Positions 9,001-17,365 of a DNA stretch of 64,000 nucleotides are shown one piece after another. Numbering within the stretch: the stretch's first letter is position 1; the number at the start of each line of letters is the position of its first letter. The DNA is from Halopenitus sp041821145 (GTDB lineage: Archaea > Halobacteriota > Halobacteria > Halobacteriales > Haloferacaceae): contig NZ_JBGUBC010000003.1 of the NCBI RefSeq assembly GCF_041821145.1, positions 1-64,000 of the forward strand. Reading direction: 5' to 3'. The notes under the pieces were generated by a model. It searched no databases. It was not told the origin of the DNA and was given only the letters and a program-made list of their open reading frames with translations. The position numbers and the translations under genes are program-made.

Positions 9001-11874
9001 ATGATGGATCGTTCAGCCGACCCGTCGGAGGATCCGCGGATCCTTCTTGCCGGAACCGCGGACTGGCTCGATGAGTTCGCGGAGACGGCCGAAACGCGCA
9101 TCGATGCACAGACGCAGGTCGTCTCGACGGTTTCGGAGATACGTGCGGCTTGCGGGGACCGATCGATCGACTGCCTGCTCACGACGAACCGGCTCTCGAA
9201 CGCGACCGGGATGGAACTGCTTCGAGCGATTCGCGCGGACGATTCGACGCTTCCCGTCGTTTTTGCTCCCGCGGATGGGTCCGAGGCGCTCGCGAGCGAG
9301 GCCGTCGCGGCGGGCATCTCCGAGTACGTTCCCATTTCGGATCCTCACGAGGATGCCTTTCAGGAGCTTCTGGATCGAGTCGAAGCGAGCGTCCATTCGG
9401 CCCGTTCCGCCCGGAAAATCCGGGATCGGGCCGAACAGTTCGACGCGATCTTCGAGGACGAACGGACCGCGACGTGGGTTCTCGATCCGGACGGGACGCT
9501 TCTCCGAGCGAATCGAACCGCCCGCGAACTGGCCGCTTCGGACGAGACCGACGTCTCTCCAGGACGGCCGTTCCGATCGCTTCCCCCGTGGTCACACGAC
9601 GAGCAGCTTCGCTCGGACGTCCGGCGTATCGTCGAGCGCGCACGGGATGGTAGTTTCGCTACTGCGGTCCTTACGGGCGTCCCCGGTGGGGACGATACGC
9701 ACGTGGTTGAACTCTCGGCACGGCCCGTCGAGACCGACCACGGAACGACCGCCTCGATCCTCATCGAGGGGGTCGACGTCACCGAGCGCGTCGAACTCGA
9801 ACGGGATCTCCGTCGCTCCGAGCGGCTCCACAGGGTCACACTCAACAACATGACCGATACCGTCCTCATCACCGATGAGGCCGGCGAGTACACGTACGTC
9901 TGTCCGAACGTCCACTTCATCTTCGGGTACACCGCCGCGGAGATCCGGGAGCTCGGAACGATCGACGAACTCCTCGGCGAGGATCTCTTCGACCGCGAAG
10001 AGCTCGCCGAGACGGGCATGTTGAAGAACATCGAGTGTACCGCGACGGACAGGGCGGGACGTGAACACACCCTCCTGGTCAACGTTCGGGAGGTGTCGAT
10101 TCAGGGCGGGACGCTGTTGTACAGCTGTCGTGACGTGACCAAACGCAAACAGCGCGAGGAGGCGCTTGCGACGCTTCAGGGGACGGCTCGTGAGTTCCTG
10201 TATGCGGAGTCCCATCCGGAGATCGCGACCCACGTCGTCGACGACGTTCCGGCAGTTCTCGATCTCGATGCGAGCGCTGTTTATCTGTTCGGTCGGGACG
10301 ACAACCGGCTTCGGCCGGTAGCCGTCTCCCCCGGAATGGAACGGGTAACCGGTACCCTTCCGGAGATACCCGTCGATGCCGATGGTCCCGTCACACACAG
10401 CTTCCTCGAGGACGAATCGCTCTTTTTCGAGGACGTTCACGCCGCCGACATCGCCACCGACCCGACGACGGAGCTGGGAAGTGCTGCCTACATCCCGCTT
10501 GGCGACCACGGCGTCTTCGTCGTCGGGTCGACTGACGTCAATTCCTTCGACGACGCTCGTCGGGAACTCGCCGATCTGCTCGCTGCGACCGCCGAGGCGG
10601 CCCTCGATCGCGTGAGTCGGGAGAGTCAGCTTCGCGAGCAGGACCGCTCCCTCCAGCGGCGAAACGAGGATCTCCGGGCAGTAAATCGGATCAACGAGAC
10701 GATCCGAAGCATCGATCGGGCGCTCGTACAGGCCGAAACTCGGGAGGAGATCGATCATACGGTTTGTGAGTTGCTCACCGCCGAGGATCGCTTCCGATTC
10801 GCCTGGATCGGCGACGTCGATCCGGCCACGGAGACGGTCGTTCCACGTGCGTGGGCCGGCCATGAGCGCGGGTATCTCGACGATCGACGGATCGACGTCC
10901 GCGTCGACGACACCGAACCGGCCGGCCGAACCGCGGCGACGCGGGAAGTGACGACCGTCGCGAACGTGGCGGAGCGCCTTCGCGAGGAGGAGTGGCGTAC
11001 GGGCGCGCTCGCGTGTGATTTCCTCTCGGTGGTGAGCGTCCCGCTGGTCTACAATGACGTCTCCTACGGCGTCTTGACCGTCTACGCCGACGCGCGCAAC
11101 GCTTTCGATGAAACCTCCCGTGAGGTGCTTGCGGAACTCGCCGAGACGATCGCCTCCGCTACGAGCGCGATCGAACGGCGGAACGCCCTCGTCACGTCCT
11201 CTGTAGTCCGTCTCGAATTCGAACTGACGGACTCGACGTTCGTGCTCTCCCGACTCGCCGAGGAGTCTTCGTGTACGATAGCCTACCACGGCGGCGTTCA
11301 ACAGACTGCGGAGGGGAGCGACGTCTTCATCACGGTCGAGGATGTCCCCGTCGATCGGGTTGAGACGGCCGCGATGGATCTACTCGCAGTCGAGTCCGTC
11401 GACCGAATAACCGTCGACGGCGTCGGTGGTGTTCTCCGGCTTCGGCTTTCTCGACCATTTCCGGCGCTCGAACTCGCGGATCACGGCGCCGTCCTGCATG
11501 CGGTGTCGGCGACGCCGGAATCGACCACGATATCCATCGAGATCGCGGGGAACGCCGACGTACGACACGTCTCCGATCTCGTCGCTGACCTCTTTGGCGA
11601 GAGTACACTCCGGTCGAAACGGACGATCGATCGATCTCCTGGGCACCTCCGATCCCGGGTATTCGACCGGTTGACCGACCGCCAACTCGAGGTCGTTCGG
11701 ACGGCCTACTATAGCGGATTCTTCGAATCGCCGCGTGAAAACACCGGGGAGGACGTCGCCGAGATGCTCGACATATCCGCGACCGCGTTCTACCGGCACG
11801 TTCGCGCCGCCGATCGAACGTTGTTCGGGGTTCTCTTCGATGAGATCGATCCCACGCTCGTGTCGCGATCGTAA
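9001..11874 (+). CDS. Bat-type sensor-regulator: receiver-like, PAS, PAS, GAF, GAF, HTH_10
   Basis: A 957-residue cytoplasmic one-component regulator. Approximate order: degenerate receiver (10-120), PAS 1 (130-260), PAS 2 (263-385), GAF-like 1 (395-545), GAF 2 (570-725), BAT domain (735-885) and a C-terminal HTH_10 DNA-binding domain with LTDRQLEVVRTAYYSGFFE and ATAFYRHVRAADRTLFG. The architecture resembles the bacterio-opsin activator Bat and related haloarchaeal regulators that link light, oxygen or redox signals to transcription. The receiver has CLLTTNRLSNATGMELL where a phosphoacceptor Asp would sit, so phosphorylation is unlikely. There is no histidine kinase domain. Two ATGs in tandem (9001, 9004) are possible starts. 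Target genes cannot be told from this window. Confidence 0.9.
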   Translation: MMDRSADPSEDPRILLAGTADWLDEFAETAETRIDAQTQVVSTVSEIRAACGDRSIDCLLTTNRLSNATGMELLRAIRADDSTLPVVFAPADGSEALASEAVAAGISEYVPISDPHEDAFQELLDRVEASVHSARSARKIRDRAEQFDAIFEDERTATWVLDPDGTLLRANRTARELAASDETDVSPGRPFRSLPPWSHDEQLRSDVRRIVERARDGSFATAVLTGVPGGDDTHVVELSARPVETDHGTTASILIEGVDVTERVELERDLRRSERLHRVTLNNMTDTVLITDEAGEYTYVCPNVHFIFGYTAAEIRELGTIDELLGEDLFDREELAETGMLKNIECTATDRAGREHTLLVNVREVSIQGGTLLYSCRDVTKRKQREEALATLQGTAREFLYAESHPEIATHVVDDVPAVLDLDASAVYLFGRDDNRLRPVAVSPGMERVTGTLPEIPVDADGPVTHSFLEDESLFFEDVHAADIATDPTTELGSAAYIPLGDHGVFVVGSTDVNSFDDARRELADLLAATAEAALDRVSRESQLREQDRSLQRRNEDLRAVNRINETIRSIDRALVQAETREEIDHTVCELLTAEDRFRFAWIGDVDPATETVVPRAWAGHERGYLDDRRIDVRVDDTEPAGRTAATREVTTVANVAERLREEEWRTGALACDFLSVVSVPLVYNDVSYGVLTVYADARNAFDETSREVLAELAETIASATSAIERRNALVTSSVVRLEFELTDSTFVLSRLAEESSCTIAYHGGVQQTAEGSDVFITVEDVPVDRVETAAMDLLAVESVDRITVDGVGGVLRLRLSRPFPALELADHGAVLHAVSATPESTTISIEIAGNADVRHVSDLVADLFGESTLRSKRTIDRSPGHLRSRVFDRLTDRQLEVVRTAYYSGFFESPRENTGEDVAEMLDISATAFYRHVRAADRTLFGVLFDEIDPTLVSRS

Positions 11875-12046
11875 GGTGATTCAAGCGCAGTTGTAACGCG
11901 GGCGGCGACGAATCGCCCCAATGTTCACTATTCAACCCCCAAATCCCGATGGGGTTGAAAGAGTAACCACCTGGTATTTCCTTATACACTTTGTATCCCT
12001 TGGTAGATCGTCACCGCCGCGGCAACGGGGTGGCGACTACCAGCCC

Positions 12047-12190
12047 ATGATCGACGTTGATCACCACGACGAGCAGGATCGAACCTACGAGTGCTTCGAG
12101 TGTGGCGAGGTGGTCGTCGCCGAGGAACCACCCTCGAACTGTCCGAATTGTGGCGGATCGCTTCGCAACCGACGCATTCCCATGGAATAA
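12047..12190 (+). CDS. Mini zinc-ribbon, rubrerythrin-like protein
   Basis: A 47-residue protein with two CxxC knuckles, C16/C19 and C32/C35, in YECFECGEVV and NCPNCGGSLRNR. It forms a rubredoxin-type or zinc-ribbon fold like the C-terminal domain of rubrerythrin. Such free-standing mini-proteins are abundant in haloarchaea and mostly uncharacterised; zinc binding is likely and iron possible. The promoter region has AT-rich TTATACACTTTGTAT about 50-65 nt upstream. The stop abuts the end of the converging site-2 protease gene. Confidence 0.85.
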   Translation: MIDVDHHDEQDRTYECFECGEVVVAEEPPSNCPNCGGSLRNRRIPME

Positions 12191-13408
12191 TTAGCGGTTC
12201 GGCTCCACCTTTGCTGCTCGGCTGCCAAGCGACCGTTGAACGACCGCATCCGGCGGTCCGCTCGATTGAATGACGTTGAACGCCGTCATCAGGTCGGTTC
12301 GTGAGATCAGTCCCACGAGCTCATCCGACTCATCGATTACCGGCAGTCGACCGATGTCGTTTCGCTGCATCTCTTGCATCGCTTCCATTGCGTCCGTGTC
12401 CGGGGTTACTGTCACGAGATCGCGTTCCATCACGTCCTCGACGAGGTAGGCGTCGCGTTCGACCTCCTCGATCCCGCGAGCGTCCGAGAGCGTCACCATT
12501 CCCACGAGCGACCCGTTCTGTATCACGGGATAGCCCGTGTGTCGCTCGTGGAACATCCGATCGATGAGTTCCGCGATCGTCGTATCCTTCGTGACGACCT
12601 CGAGTTCCGAACGCGGCGTCATCACGTCCGCGACCGTAACGTCCTGGAAGGCGGCCGCGAGCGTGGTCTGTTGGGCCTCCCCGGAGGCCGCGATGTAGAT
12701 GAAAAGCGCCAGGAAGATGAGAAACCAGTTCGCGAACAGTCCCACGACCGCGAGCATGAACGCGAACACCTTGCCGATCGAAGCGGCTCGCTGGGTCGCA
12801 GTGGCGTGCGGCATGTTTCGTGCCAGGAGCGCACGCAGCACCCGGCCGCCGTCCATCGGGAACGCCGGAAGCATGTTGAACACTGCGAGTATGATGTTTA
12901 ACAGGGCGAGATAGCCGAACACGAACCGGACGGCTGAGACGCCACCCGCGATCCCGAATGCGCCCTGTGTTAGCCCTCCCGTCGCCACCACGACGAGATA
13001 ACAGCTGGCGCCGACGATCACGGAGACGATCGGTCCCGCGATCGCGATCCAGAATTCGTGTCGCCAGTCCTCCGGGATCTCCGTGAAGTTGGCGAGGCCG
13101 CCGAGCAGCCAGAGCGTGATCGAATCGATCTCGTAGCCGTACCGCATCGCTACGAGCGAGTGACCGAACTCGTGCAGGAGTACGCCCACGAACAGGCCAA
13201 TGGCGGACGCAAATCCGAGGATCCACGGTAGATATCCACCTTCCAGTTGCGTTGCGTCGATCGTCGCGGGTAGCGCTTCGCCTATCACTTCGGCGATCAC
13301 GGCGACGTCTCGCCCGATCAGGAAGGCGAAAAGCGGTAGAATCAACAGAAACGTCCAATTGAGTCGGATCGGTATTCCGAACGCACTCCCGATCTTGATC
13401 CCTCGCAT
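12191..13408 (-). CDS. Site-2 protease family (M50) with two CBS domains
   Basis: A 405-residue intramembrane zinc metalloprotease. Six or so membrane segments contain the zinc-binding HEFGH (79-83) in the third segment and the third ligand in NMLPAFPMDGGR (Asp186). Two CBS domains (about 255-315 and 320-378) occupy the cytoplasmic C-terminus and probably gate activity by binding adenosyl nucleotides, as in SpoIVFB-type relatives. The family cleaves membrane-bound regulators or signal-peptide remnants; the substrate here is unknown. The ATG at 13408 is supported by the CTTTTAAG box 22 nt away; the upstream open frame overlaps the cupin gene. The gene is divergent from the cupin gene and shares its promoter element. 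Confidence 0.92.
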   Translation of the reverse strand: MRGIKIGSAFGIPIRLNWTFLLILPLFAFLIGRDVAVIAEVIGEALPATIDATQLEGGYLPWILGFASAIGLFVGVLLHEFGHSLVAMRYGYEIDSITLWLLGGLANFTEIPEDWRHEFWIAIAGPIVSVIVGASCYLVVVATGGLTQGAFGIAGGVSAVRFVFGYLALLNIILAVFNMLPAFPMDGGRVLRALLARNMPHATATQRAASIGKVFAFMLAVVGLFANWFLIFLALFIYIAASGEAQQTTLAAAFQDVTVADVMTPRSELEVVTKDTTIAELIDRMFHERHTGYPVIQNGSLVGMVTLSDARGIEEVERDAYLVEDVMERDLVTVTPDTDAMEAMQEMQRNDIGRLPVIDESDELVGLISRTDLMTAFNVIQSSGPPDAVVQRSLGSRAAKVEPNR

Positions 13409-13430
13409 ACGCCATTGTTCGACGCCATCA

Positions 13431-13438
13431 CTTAAAAG
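13431..13438. promoter_or_regulatory. Single TATA element shared by two divergent leaderless genes
   Basis: CTTAAAAG, read as CTTTTAAG on the other strand, lies exactly midway between the ATG at 13408 (minus strand, M50 protease) and the ATG at 13461 (plus strand, cupin): 22 nt separate it from each start. Its centre is 26.5 nt from both start codons, the normal leaderless spacing in each direction. No second AT-rich box is present in the interval. Confidence 0.7.
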
Positions 13439-13460
13439 CATGGAGGCCACACCGATCCGC

Positions 13461-13832
13461 ATGAGCGATCGATCCCCCACGATCAAACGCGCCGACGAGA
13501 TCGACTACGAGATCGTCGAGGCTGCCGATGGCCTCGGCCGAGGCGTCTTGATCGACGAAACCGACGGTGCGCCGAACTTCGCGATGCGCCGATTCATTCT
13601 CGAACCGGATGCGACGGTCCCCCTCCACACCAACGCGGTTGAGCACGTCCAGTACGTGCTGGCCGGCGAGTACACGGTCACGATCGACGGAGAGGACCGA
13701 CCCGTCTCCCACGGCGACTCGCTTTTCATTCCTGCGGGGACCGAACACGCCTACCACAACGACGGCCCCGAACGCGGCGCGTTCATCTGCGTCGTTCCCC
13801 ACGGCGACGACGAGATCCAACTCGTCGAGTGA
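13461..13832 (+). CDS. Single-domain cupin protein
   Basis: A 123-residue beta-barrel protein of the cupin superfamily. Cupin motif 1 is PLHTNAVEHVQYVLAGEYTV (about 55-74), with His residues and Glu as likely metal ligands, and motif 2 is GDSLFIPAGTEHAYHNDG (about 85-102). A bound divalent metal is likely. Small cupins of this kind are dioxygenases, isomerases or sensors; the sequence does not settle which. It is transcribed away from the site-2 protease from a shared promoter. Confidence 0.9.
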   Translation: MSDRSPTIKRADEIDYEIVEAADGLGRGVLIDETDGAPNFAMRRFILEPDATVPLHTNAVEHVQYVLAGEYTVTIDGEDRPVSHGDSLFIPAGTEHAYHNDGPERGAFICVVPHGDDEIQLVE

Positions 13833-13981
13833 GCGGCCGCTCCTCCCGGTCGAACGGCTTCACGGAGTCGAAGAGATAGAACGGTCGGACGGTCGAACGA
13901 TCGGATGGTGGAACGATCGGACGGCCGACCGATCACGTATCCGATCGAGCCAAACCCGCAGTCCGGGCGGATCGCCCCGAA

Positions 13982-15967
13982 TCAGTCGTCTGCAGGGGCC
14001 GCGCCGCTACCGGATTGGTGCTGCCGTTTGGTCCACGAGAGCTTGCCGCCGGCCGCGAGGATCTCGAGTTCGCGGTCGGAGGCATCAAGCGTCGCGGTGA
14101 ACTCCCAGTCGTCGTTCACGCGGGCGGTGAACTCTTCCTGGCCGTCGCGCACCGCGGCGTCAACGTCATCGAGGATCTCGATATTGTCACCCTGGTCGAT
14201 CCGCTCGTAGGTTTCCGCGTCGATCTCGAGCGGGACGATCCCGAAGTTGAACAGGTTCGCCTTGTGGATGCGCGCGAAGCTCTGTGCGAAGACGGTCTCG
14301 ATGCCGAGATACATCGGGCAAAGCGCCGCGTGCTCGCGCGAGGAGCCCTGTCCGTAGTTTTCGCCGGCCACGAGGACGCCCTCTCCGGCTTCCTTCGCCC
14401 GGGTCGCGAACGTCTCGTCGACGCGCGAGAGAGTGAACTCCGAGAGCTTCTCGATGTTCGAGCGGAACTTCAGGATGTCCGCCGTCGCGGGGATGATGTG
14501 GTCGGTCGTGATGTTGTCCTCCATCTTGAGCAGTGCCTCGCCGCTGATGTCGGAGTCGATTCCCTCGCGGATGGGGACGTCGCCGATGTTCGGGCCCTTG
14601 ATGAGTTCGTCGTCGATCGCCTCCTCGGGGTTGATGATGTCGGGGTCGTCTTTACCCATTCCCTCGGAGTAGCTGTCGCCCATCTCGAGACCGGGGGCCT
14701 CCATGTCGCCGAGATCGGCGGCCAGATCGCGCGGGTCGACGATCTCGCCGGCTATCGCGGCCGCGGTCGCGACCTCGGGCGAACAGAGGTATACCGAGTC
14801 GTCCTCGATACCCGAGCGGCCCTCGAAGTTGCGGTTGAAGGTGCGAAGCGAGACGGAATCGGAGGCGGGAACGTGGCCGATACCGATACAGGCGCCACAG
14901 GTCGACTCCGAGAAGTTTACACCGGCGGCCATCAGTTCGGCCGTCCATCCCTCACGGGCCAACATCTCGGAGGCCTGCTTGGATCCGGGTGCGACGATCA
15001 TCTCGGTGTGTTTGGCGACTTCGCGGTCCTCCAGCATCTTGGCGCTGGGGAGGATGTCCTCGTAGGCGCCGTTCGTACAGGAGCCGATGATGACCTGCTC
15101 GACTTCGGTGCCGGCGACTTCGTCGACGGGCACGACCTTGTCGGGCATGGACGGACACGCGATGAGGGGCTCGAGTTCGTCGAGGTTGACGGTGATCTCC
15201 TCGGCGTACTCGGCGTCCTCGTCGGGCTGGAGATCGACGTACTCGTCCTCGCGACCCTGACGGGCGAGCCAGTCTCGCGTCTCCTCGTCGGTTGGGAAGA
15301 TCGATGAGGTCGCGCCGAGTTCGGTGCCGAGGTTCGTGATCGTCGTTCGCTCGGGGATCGTGAGCGACTCGACGCCCGGACCGGTGTACTCGAAGATCTT
15401 GCCCACGCCGCCCTTGACGGTCAACTCGCCGAGCAGGTGGAGCGCGATGTCCTTCGCCGTCGCCCACTCGGGCAGTTCGCCCTCGAGGTGGACGTTGACG
15501 ATCTCGGGCATCTCGACGTAGTAGGGGCCGCCGCCCATCGCGACGGCGATATCGAGCCCGCCGGCGCCGATCGCCAACTGCCCGAGCCCGCCGGGGGTCG
15601 GGGTGTGGGAGTCCGATCCCAGCAGCGTCTTGCCGGGCGCCGCGAAGTTCTCCTTGTGGACCTGGTGACAGATACCGTTCCCGGGCCGGGAGAAGTACGC
15701 GCCGTAGGTTCCTGCCGCGGAACGCAGGAAGCGGTGGTCATCGGTGTTCTTAAAGTCGAACTGATAGGTCTGGTGGTCACAGTACTGGGCGGCCAGTTCC
15801 GTCTGGACCTCCTCCATCTCCAGCGCCTCGAACTGGAGCCAGACCATCGTTCCCGTCGTATCCTGGGTAAGAACCTGGTCGATCTCGATGCCGATCTCCT
15901 CGCCGGGCGTTAGCTCCCCGTCGACGAGATGATCATCGAGGATCTTCTCTGCAATCGTTTGTCCCAT
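13982..15967 (-). CDS. acnA: Aconitate hydratase
   Basis: A 661-residue [4Fe-4S] enzyme that interconverts citrate and isocitrate in the TCA cycle. The cluster cysteines lie in IIGSCTNGAY and STCGACIG. The substrate-binding LGSDSHTPTPGGLGQLAIGAGGLD segment (split around residues 116-140) and the C-terminal swivel domain with GENYGQGSSREHAA are all present. The length matches the short archaeal type with a mobile swivel domain in the same chain. A clear TATA box (15993-16001) lies about 30 nt before the ATG. Confidence 0.97.
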   Translation of the reverse strand: MGQTIAEKILDDHLVDGELTPGEEIGIEIDQVLTQDTTGTMVWLQFEALEMEEVQTELAAQYCDHQTYQFDFKNTDDHRFLRSAAGTYGAYFSRPGNGICHQVHKENFAAPGKTLLGSDSHTPTPGGLGQLAIGAGGLDIAVAMGGGPYYVEMPEIVNVHLEGELPEWATAKDIALHLLGELTVKGGVGKIFEYTGPGVESLTIPERTTITNLGTELGATSSIFPTDEETRDWLARQGREDEYVDLQPDEDAEYAEEITVNLDELEPLIACPSMPDKVVPVDEVAGTEVEQVIIGSCTNGAYEDILPSAKMLEDREVAKHTEMIVAPGSKQASEMLAREGWTAELMAAGVNFSESTCGACIGIGHVPASDSVSLRTFNRNFEGRSGIEDDSVYLCSPEVATAAAIAGEIVDPRDLAADLGDMEAPGLEMGDSYSEGMGKDDPDIINPEEAIDDELIKGPNIGDVPIREGIDSDISGEALLKMEDNITTDHIIPATADILKFRSNIEKLSEFTLSRVDETFATRAKEAGEGVLVAGENYGQGSSREHAALCPMYLGIETVFAQSFARIHKANLFNFGIVPLEIDAETYERIDQGDNIEILDDVDAAVRDGQEEFTARVNDDWEFTATLDASDRELEILAAGGKLSWTKRQHQSGSGAAPADD

Positions 15968-15992
15968 ATCACCAAAAACACGACTCGCCTCG

Positions 15993-16001
15993 GATATAAA
16001 T
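15993..16001 (-). promoter_or_regulatory. TATA box of the aconitase gene
   Basis: ATTTATATC on the minus strand, centred about 29 nt before the aconitase ATG at 15967. It is one of the best TATA matches in the window, consistent with a strongly expressed TCA-cycle gene. Confidence 0.65.
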
Positions 16002-16262
16002 CCCGCGAGTCTTTTTTCAACAGTATCCGTGTCGGACCGGCGTCTATCGGCAACTTTGATGGGAAATCGACCGTGTTGACAGTTCCCACGCCCGGATACG
16101 GGCGCTCTCGATTATGGTCCATCGACGCATCACTCGCCGACGCAGGACTCGTCGACGCGCCACGTCGCTCCCCGATCGGGTCCATACGATTTATCAGCGA
16201 ACAAGACGAATTTTGAGGCTTAACCCCGTGGTTTATTCACCGGACGGATCCGATCAGTCCGT

Positions 16263-16733
16263 ATGTTCGAATCCGGGGCGTACGTCGCACGGCAACTCGA
16301 GGCGGCCGGTGCCGACCTCGATGCGGAGCAGGTACAGCCGAACGGGGTCGATCTGACCGTCGGCGCGATCTACGAACAGACCGACCCGGGGCGGATCGGA
16401 CGCGACGGGAAGACGATCGGCAAGCGGGAACCGGTTCCGGGAGAGGTCCGGTTTCGCCTCCAACCCGGTTACTACGTCGTCGAATACGGCGACCCGGTCC
16501 GGATTCCCGAGGAACACGTCGGATTCGTCTATCCACGCTCGTCGTTGCTTCGAAACTCCTGTATGCTCAATACGGCCGTCTGGGACGCCGGCTACGAGGG
16601 TGTCGGTGAGGGGCTCCTCCAGGTCGGCCATCCGATCACGATCGAACGCGACGCGCGGATCGCCCAACTCGTTCTCACCGAGGCCCGCCACGAAGGGACC
16701 TACGACGGTGATTACCAGGGTGAGGGACTGTAG
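16263..16733 (+). CDS. dut: dUTP diphosphatase / dCTP deaminase family protein
   Basis: A 156-residue protein of the trimeric dUTPase/dCTP-deaminase superfamily, which keeps dUTP low and supplies dUMP for thymidylate synthesis. Visible motifs are PNGVDLTVG (about 26-34), GFVYPRSSLLRNS (about 88-100) and NTAVWDAGYEGVGEGLLQV (about 103-121), where the acidic residue and Gly-rich turn bind the sugar and phosphates. The best call is haloarchaeal dUTPase; dCTP deaminase is the alternative because both share the RSSL segment. TTTATT at 16232-16237 gives a leaderless start at 16263. An internal 6-bp hairpin with a GATA loop lies upstream at 16089-16104 and is unexplained. Confidence 0.85.
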   Translation: MFESGAYVARQLEAAGADLDAEQVQPNGVDLTVGAIYEQTDPGRIGRDGKTIGKREPVPGEVRFRLQPGYYVVEYGDPVRIPEEHVGFVYPRSSLLRNSCMLNTAVWDAGYEGVGEGLLQVGHPITIERDARIAQLVLTEARHEGTYDGDYQGEGL

Positions 16734-16765
16734 GGCCATCCGCACGACACGGCGTCTCGTGGCGT

Positions 16766-17060
16766 TGTCACTGCACCTTGTCGGTCGCCGAAAAAGCGGG
16801 CCGGGAGGGATTCGAACCGAATGGTGACGTGCTCGCTCACTGCGTTCGCTGCGCGCGACTCCCTGGGTTCGAATCTCTCATCGCGCTGTCACTACACCTT
16901 GTCGGTCGCCGAAAAAGCGGGCCGGGAGGGATTCGAACCGAATGGTGACGTGCTCGCTCACTGCGTTCGCTGCGCGCGACTCCCTGGGTTCGAATCTCTT
17001 ATCGCGCTGTCACTACACCTTGTCGGTCGCCGAAAAAGCGGGCCGGGAGGGATTCGAACC
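16766..17060. repeat. 121-bp tandem repeat carrying tRNA-Lys 3' end copies
   Basis: Two nearly identical 121-bp units (16766-16886, 16887-17007) are followed by a truncated third unit (17008-17060). Each contains, in the orientation of the neighbouring tRNA-Lys, a 22-bp exact copy of that tRNA's 3' end: 16797-16818, 16918-16939 and 17039-17060, matching 17137-17158. Each complete unit also holds a plus-strand GGGTTCGAATC, like a second T arm facing the opposite way. No protein gene is credible here; the open frames with GREGFEP-like translations are products of the tRNA sequence. The 80 bp between the third copy and the tRNA are a diverged segment of similar composition. Confidence 0.9.
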
Positions 17061-17136
17061 ACGAGGACATCGCTCCGCTCGTCCTCTGGGCCGCGAATCC
17101 TCCCTCCTCGTCCGGCTCACTTCGTTCGCAAGAACA

Positions 17137-17210
17137 CGGGCCGGGAGGGATTCGAACCCCCGACCGTCCGGTTAAAAGCCGGACGCTCTCCCTAACTGAG
17201 CTACCGGCCC
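17137..17210 (-). tRNA. tRNA-Lys (TTT)
   Basis: A complete intronless cloverleaf: acceptor GGGCCGG/CCGGCCC, D arm GCTCAGTTAGGGAGAGC, anticodon stem GTCCGG/CCGGAC with loop CTTTTAA and anticodon TTT (17174-17176), and T arm GGGGGTTCGAATCCCTC. The discriminator base is G and CCA is not encoded. The 3' end is flanked by the 121-bp tandem repeat carrying copies of its last 22 nt. Confidence 0.96.
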
Positions 17211-17365
17211 GCGATGATTCCTAACGCCAGGGCACGCATAAGCGTTTACAAAGTCGCCGGCCGGCGACCGATGTTCTCGATCGCACCCGGTTTGCGGAAC
17301 GCTCCGTGGGACCCCTCCTTGACTCGGACGCGACGTTTTAAGTTGGACGGTGCCTCCGTGTCAGT

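Noticed and set aside
9592..11301. 569-residue antisense frame inside the Bat-type regulator gene
   Set aside because: The sense strand encodes clear PAS, GAF and HTH_10 domains; the antisense frame has none and is a composition shadow.
16766..17060. CRISPR array
   Set aside because: Units are 121 bp with no variable spacers, the similarity runs through the whole unit, and no cas gene is present.
16821..17195. 124-residue frame with repeated GREGFEP-like translation
   Set aside because: It is the translation of tRNA-Lys 3' end copies, a familiar annotation artefact.
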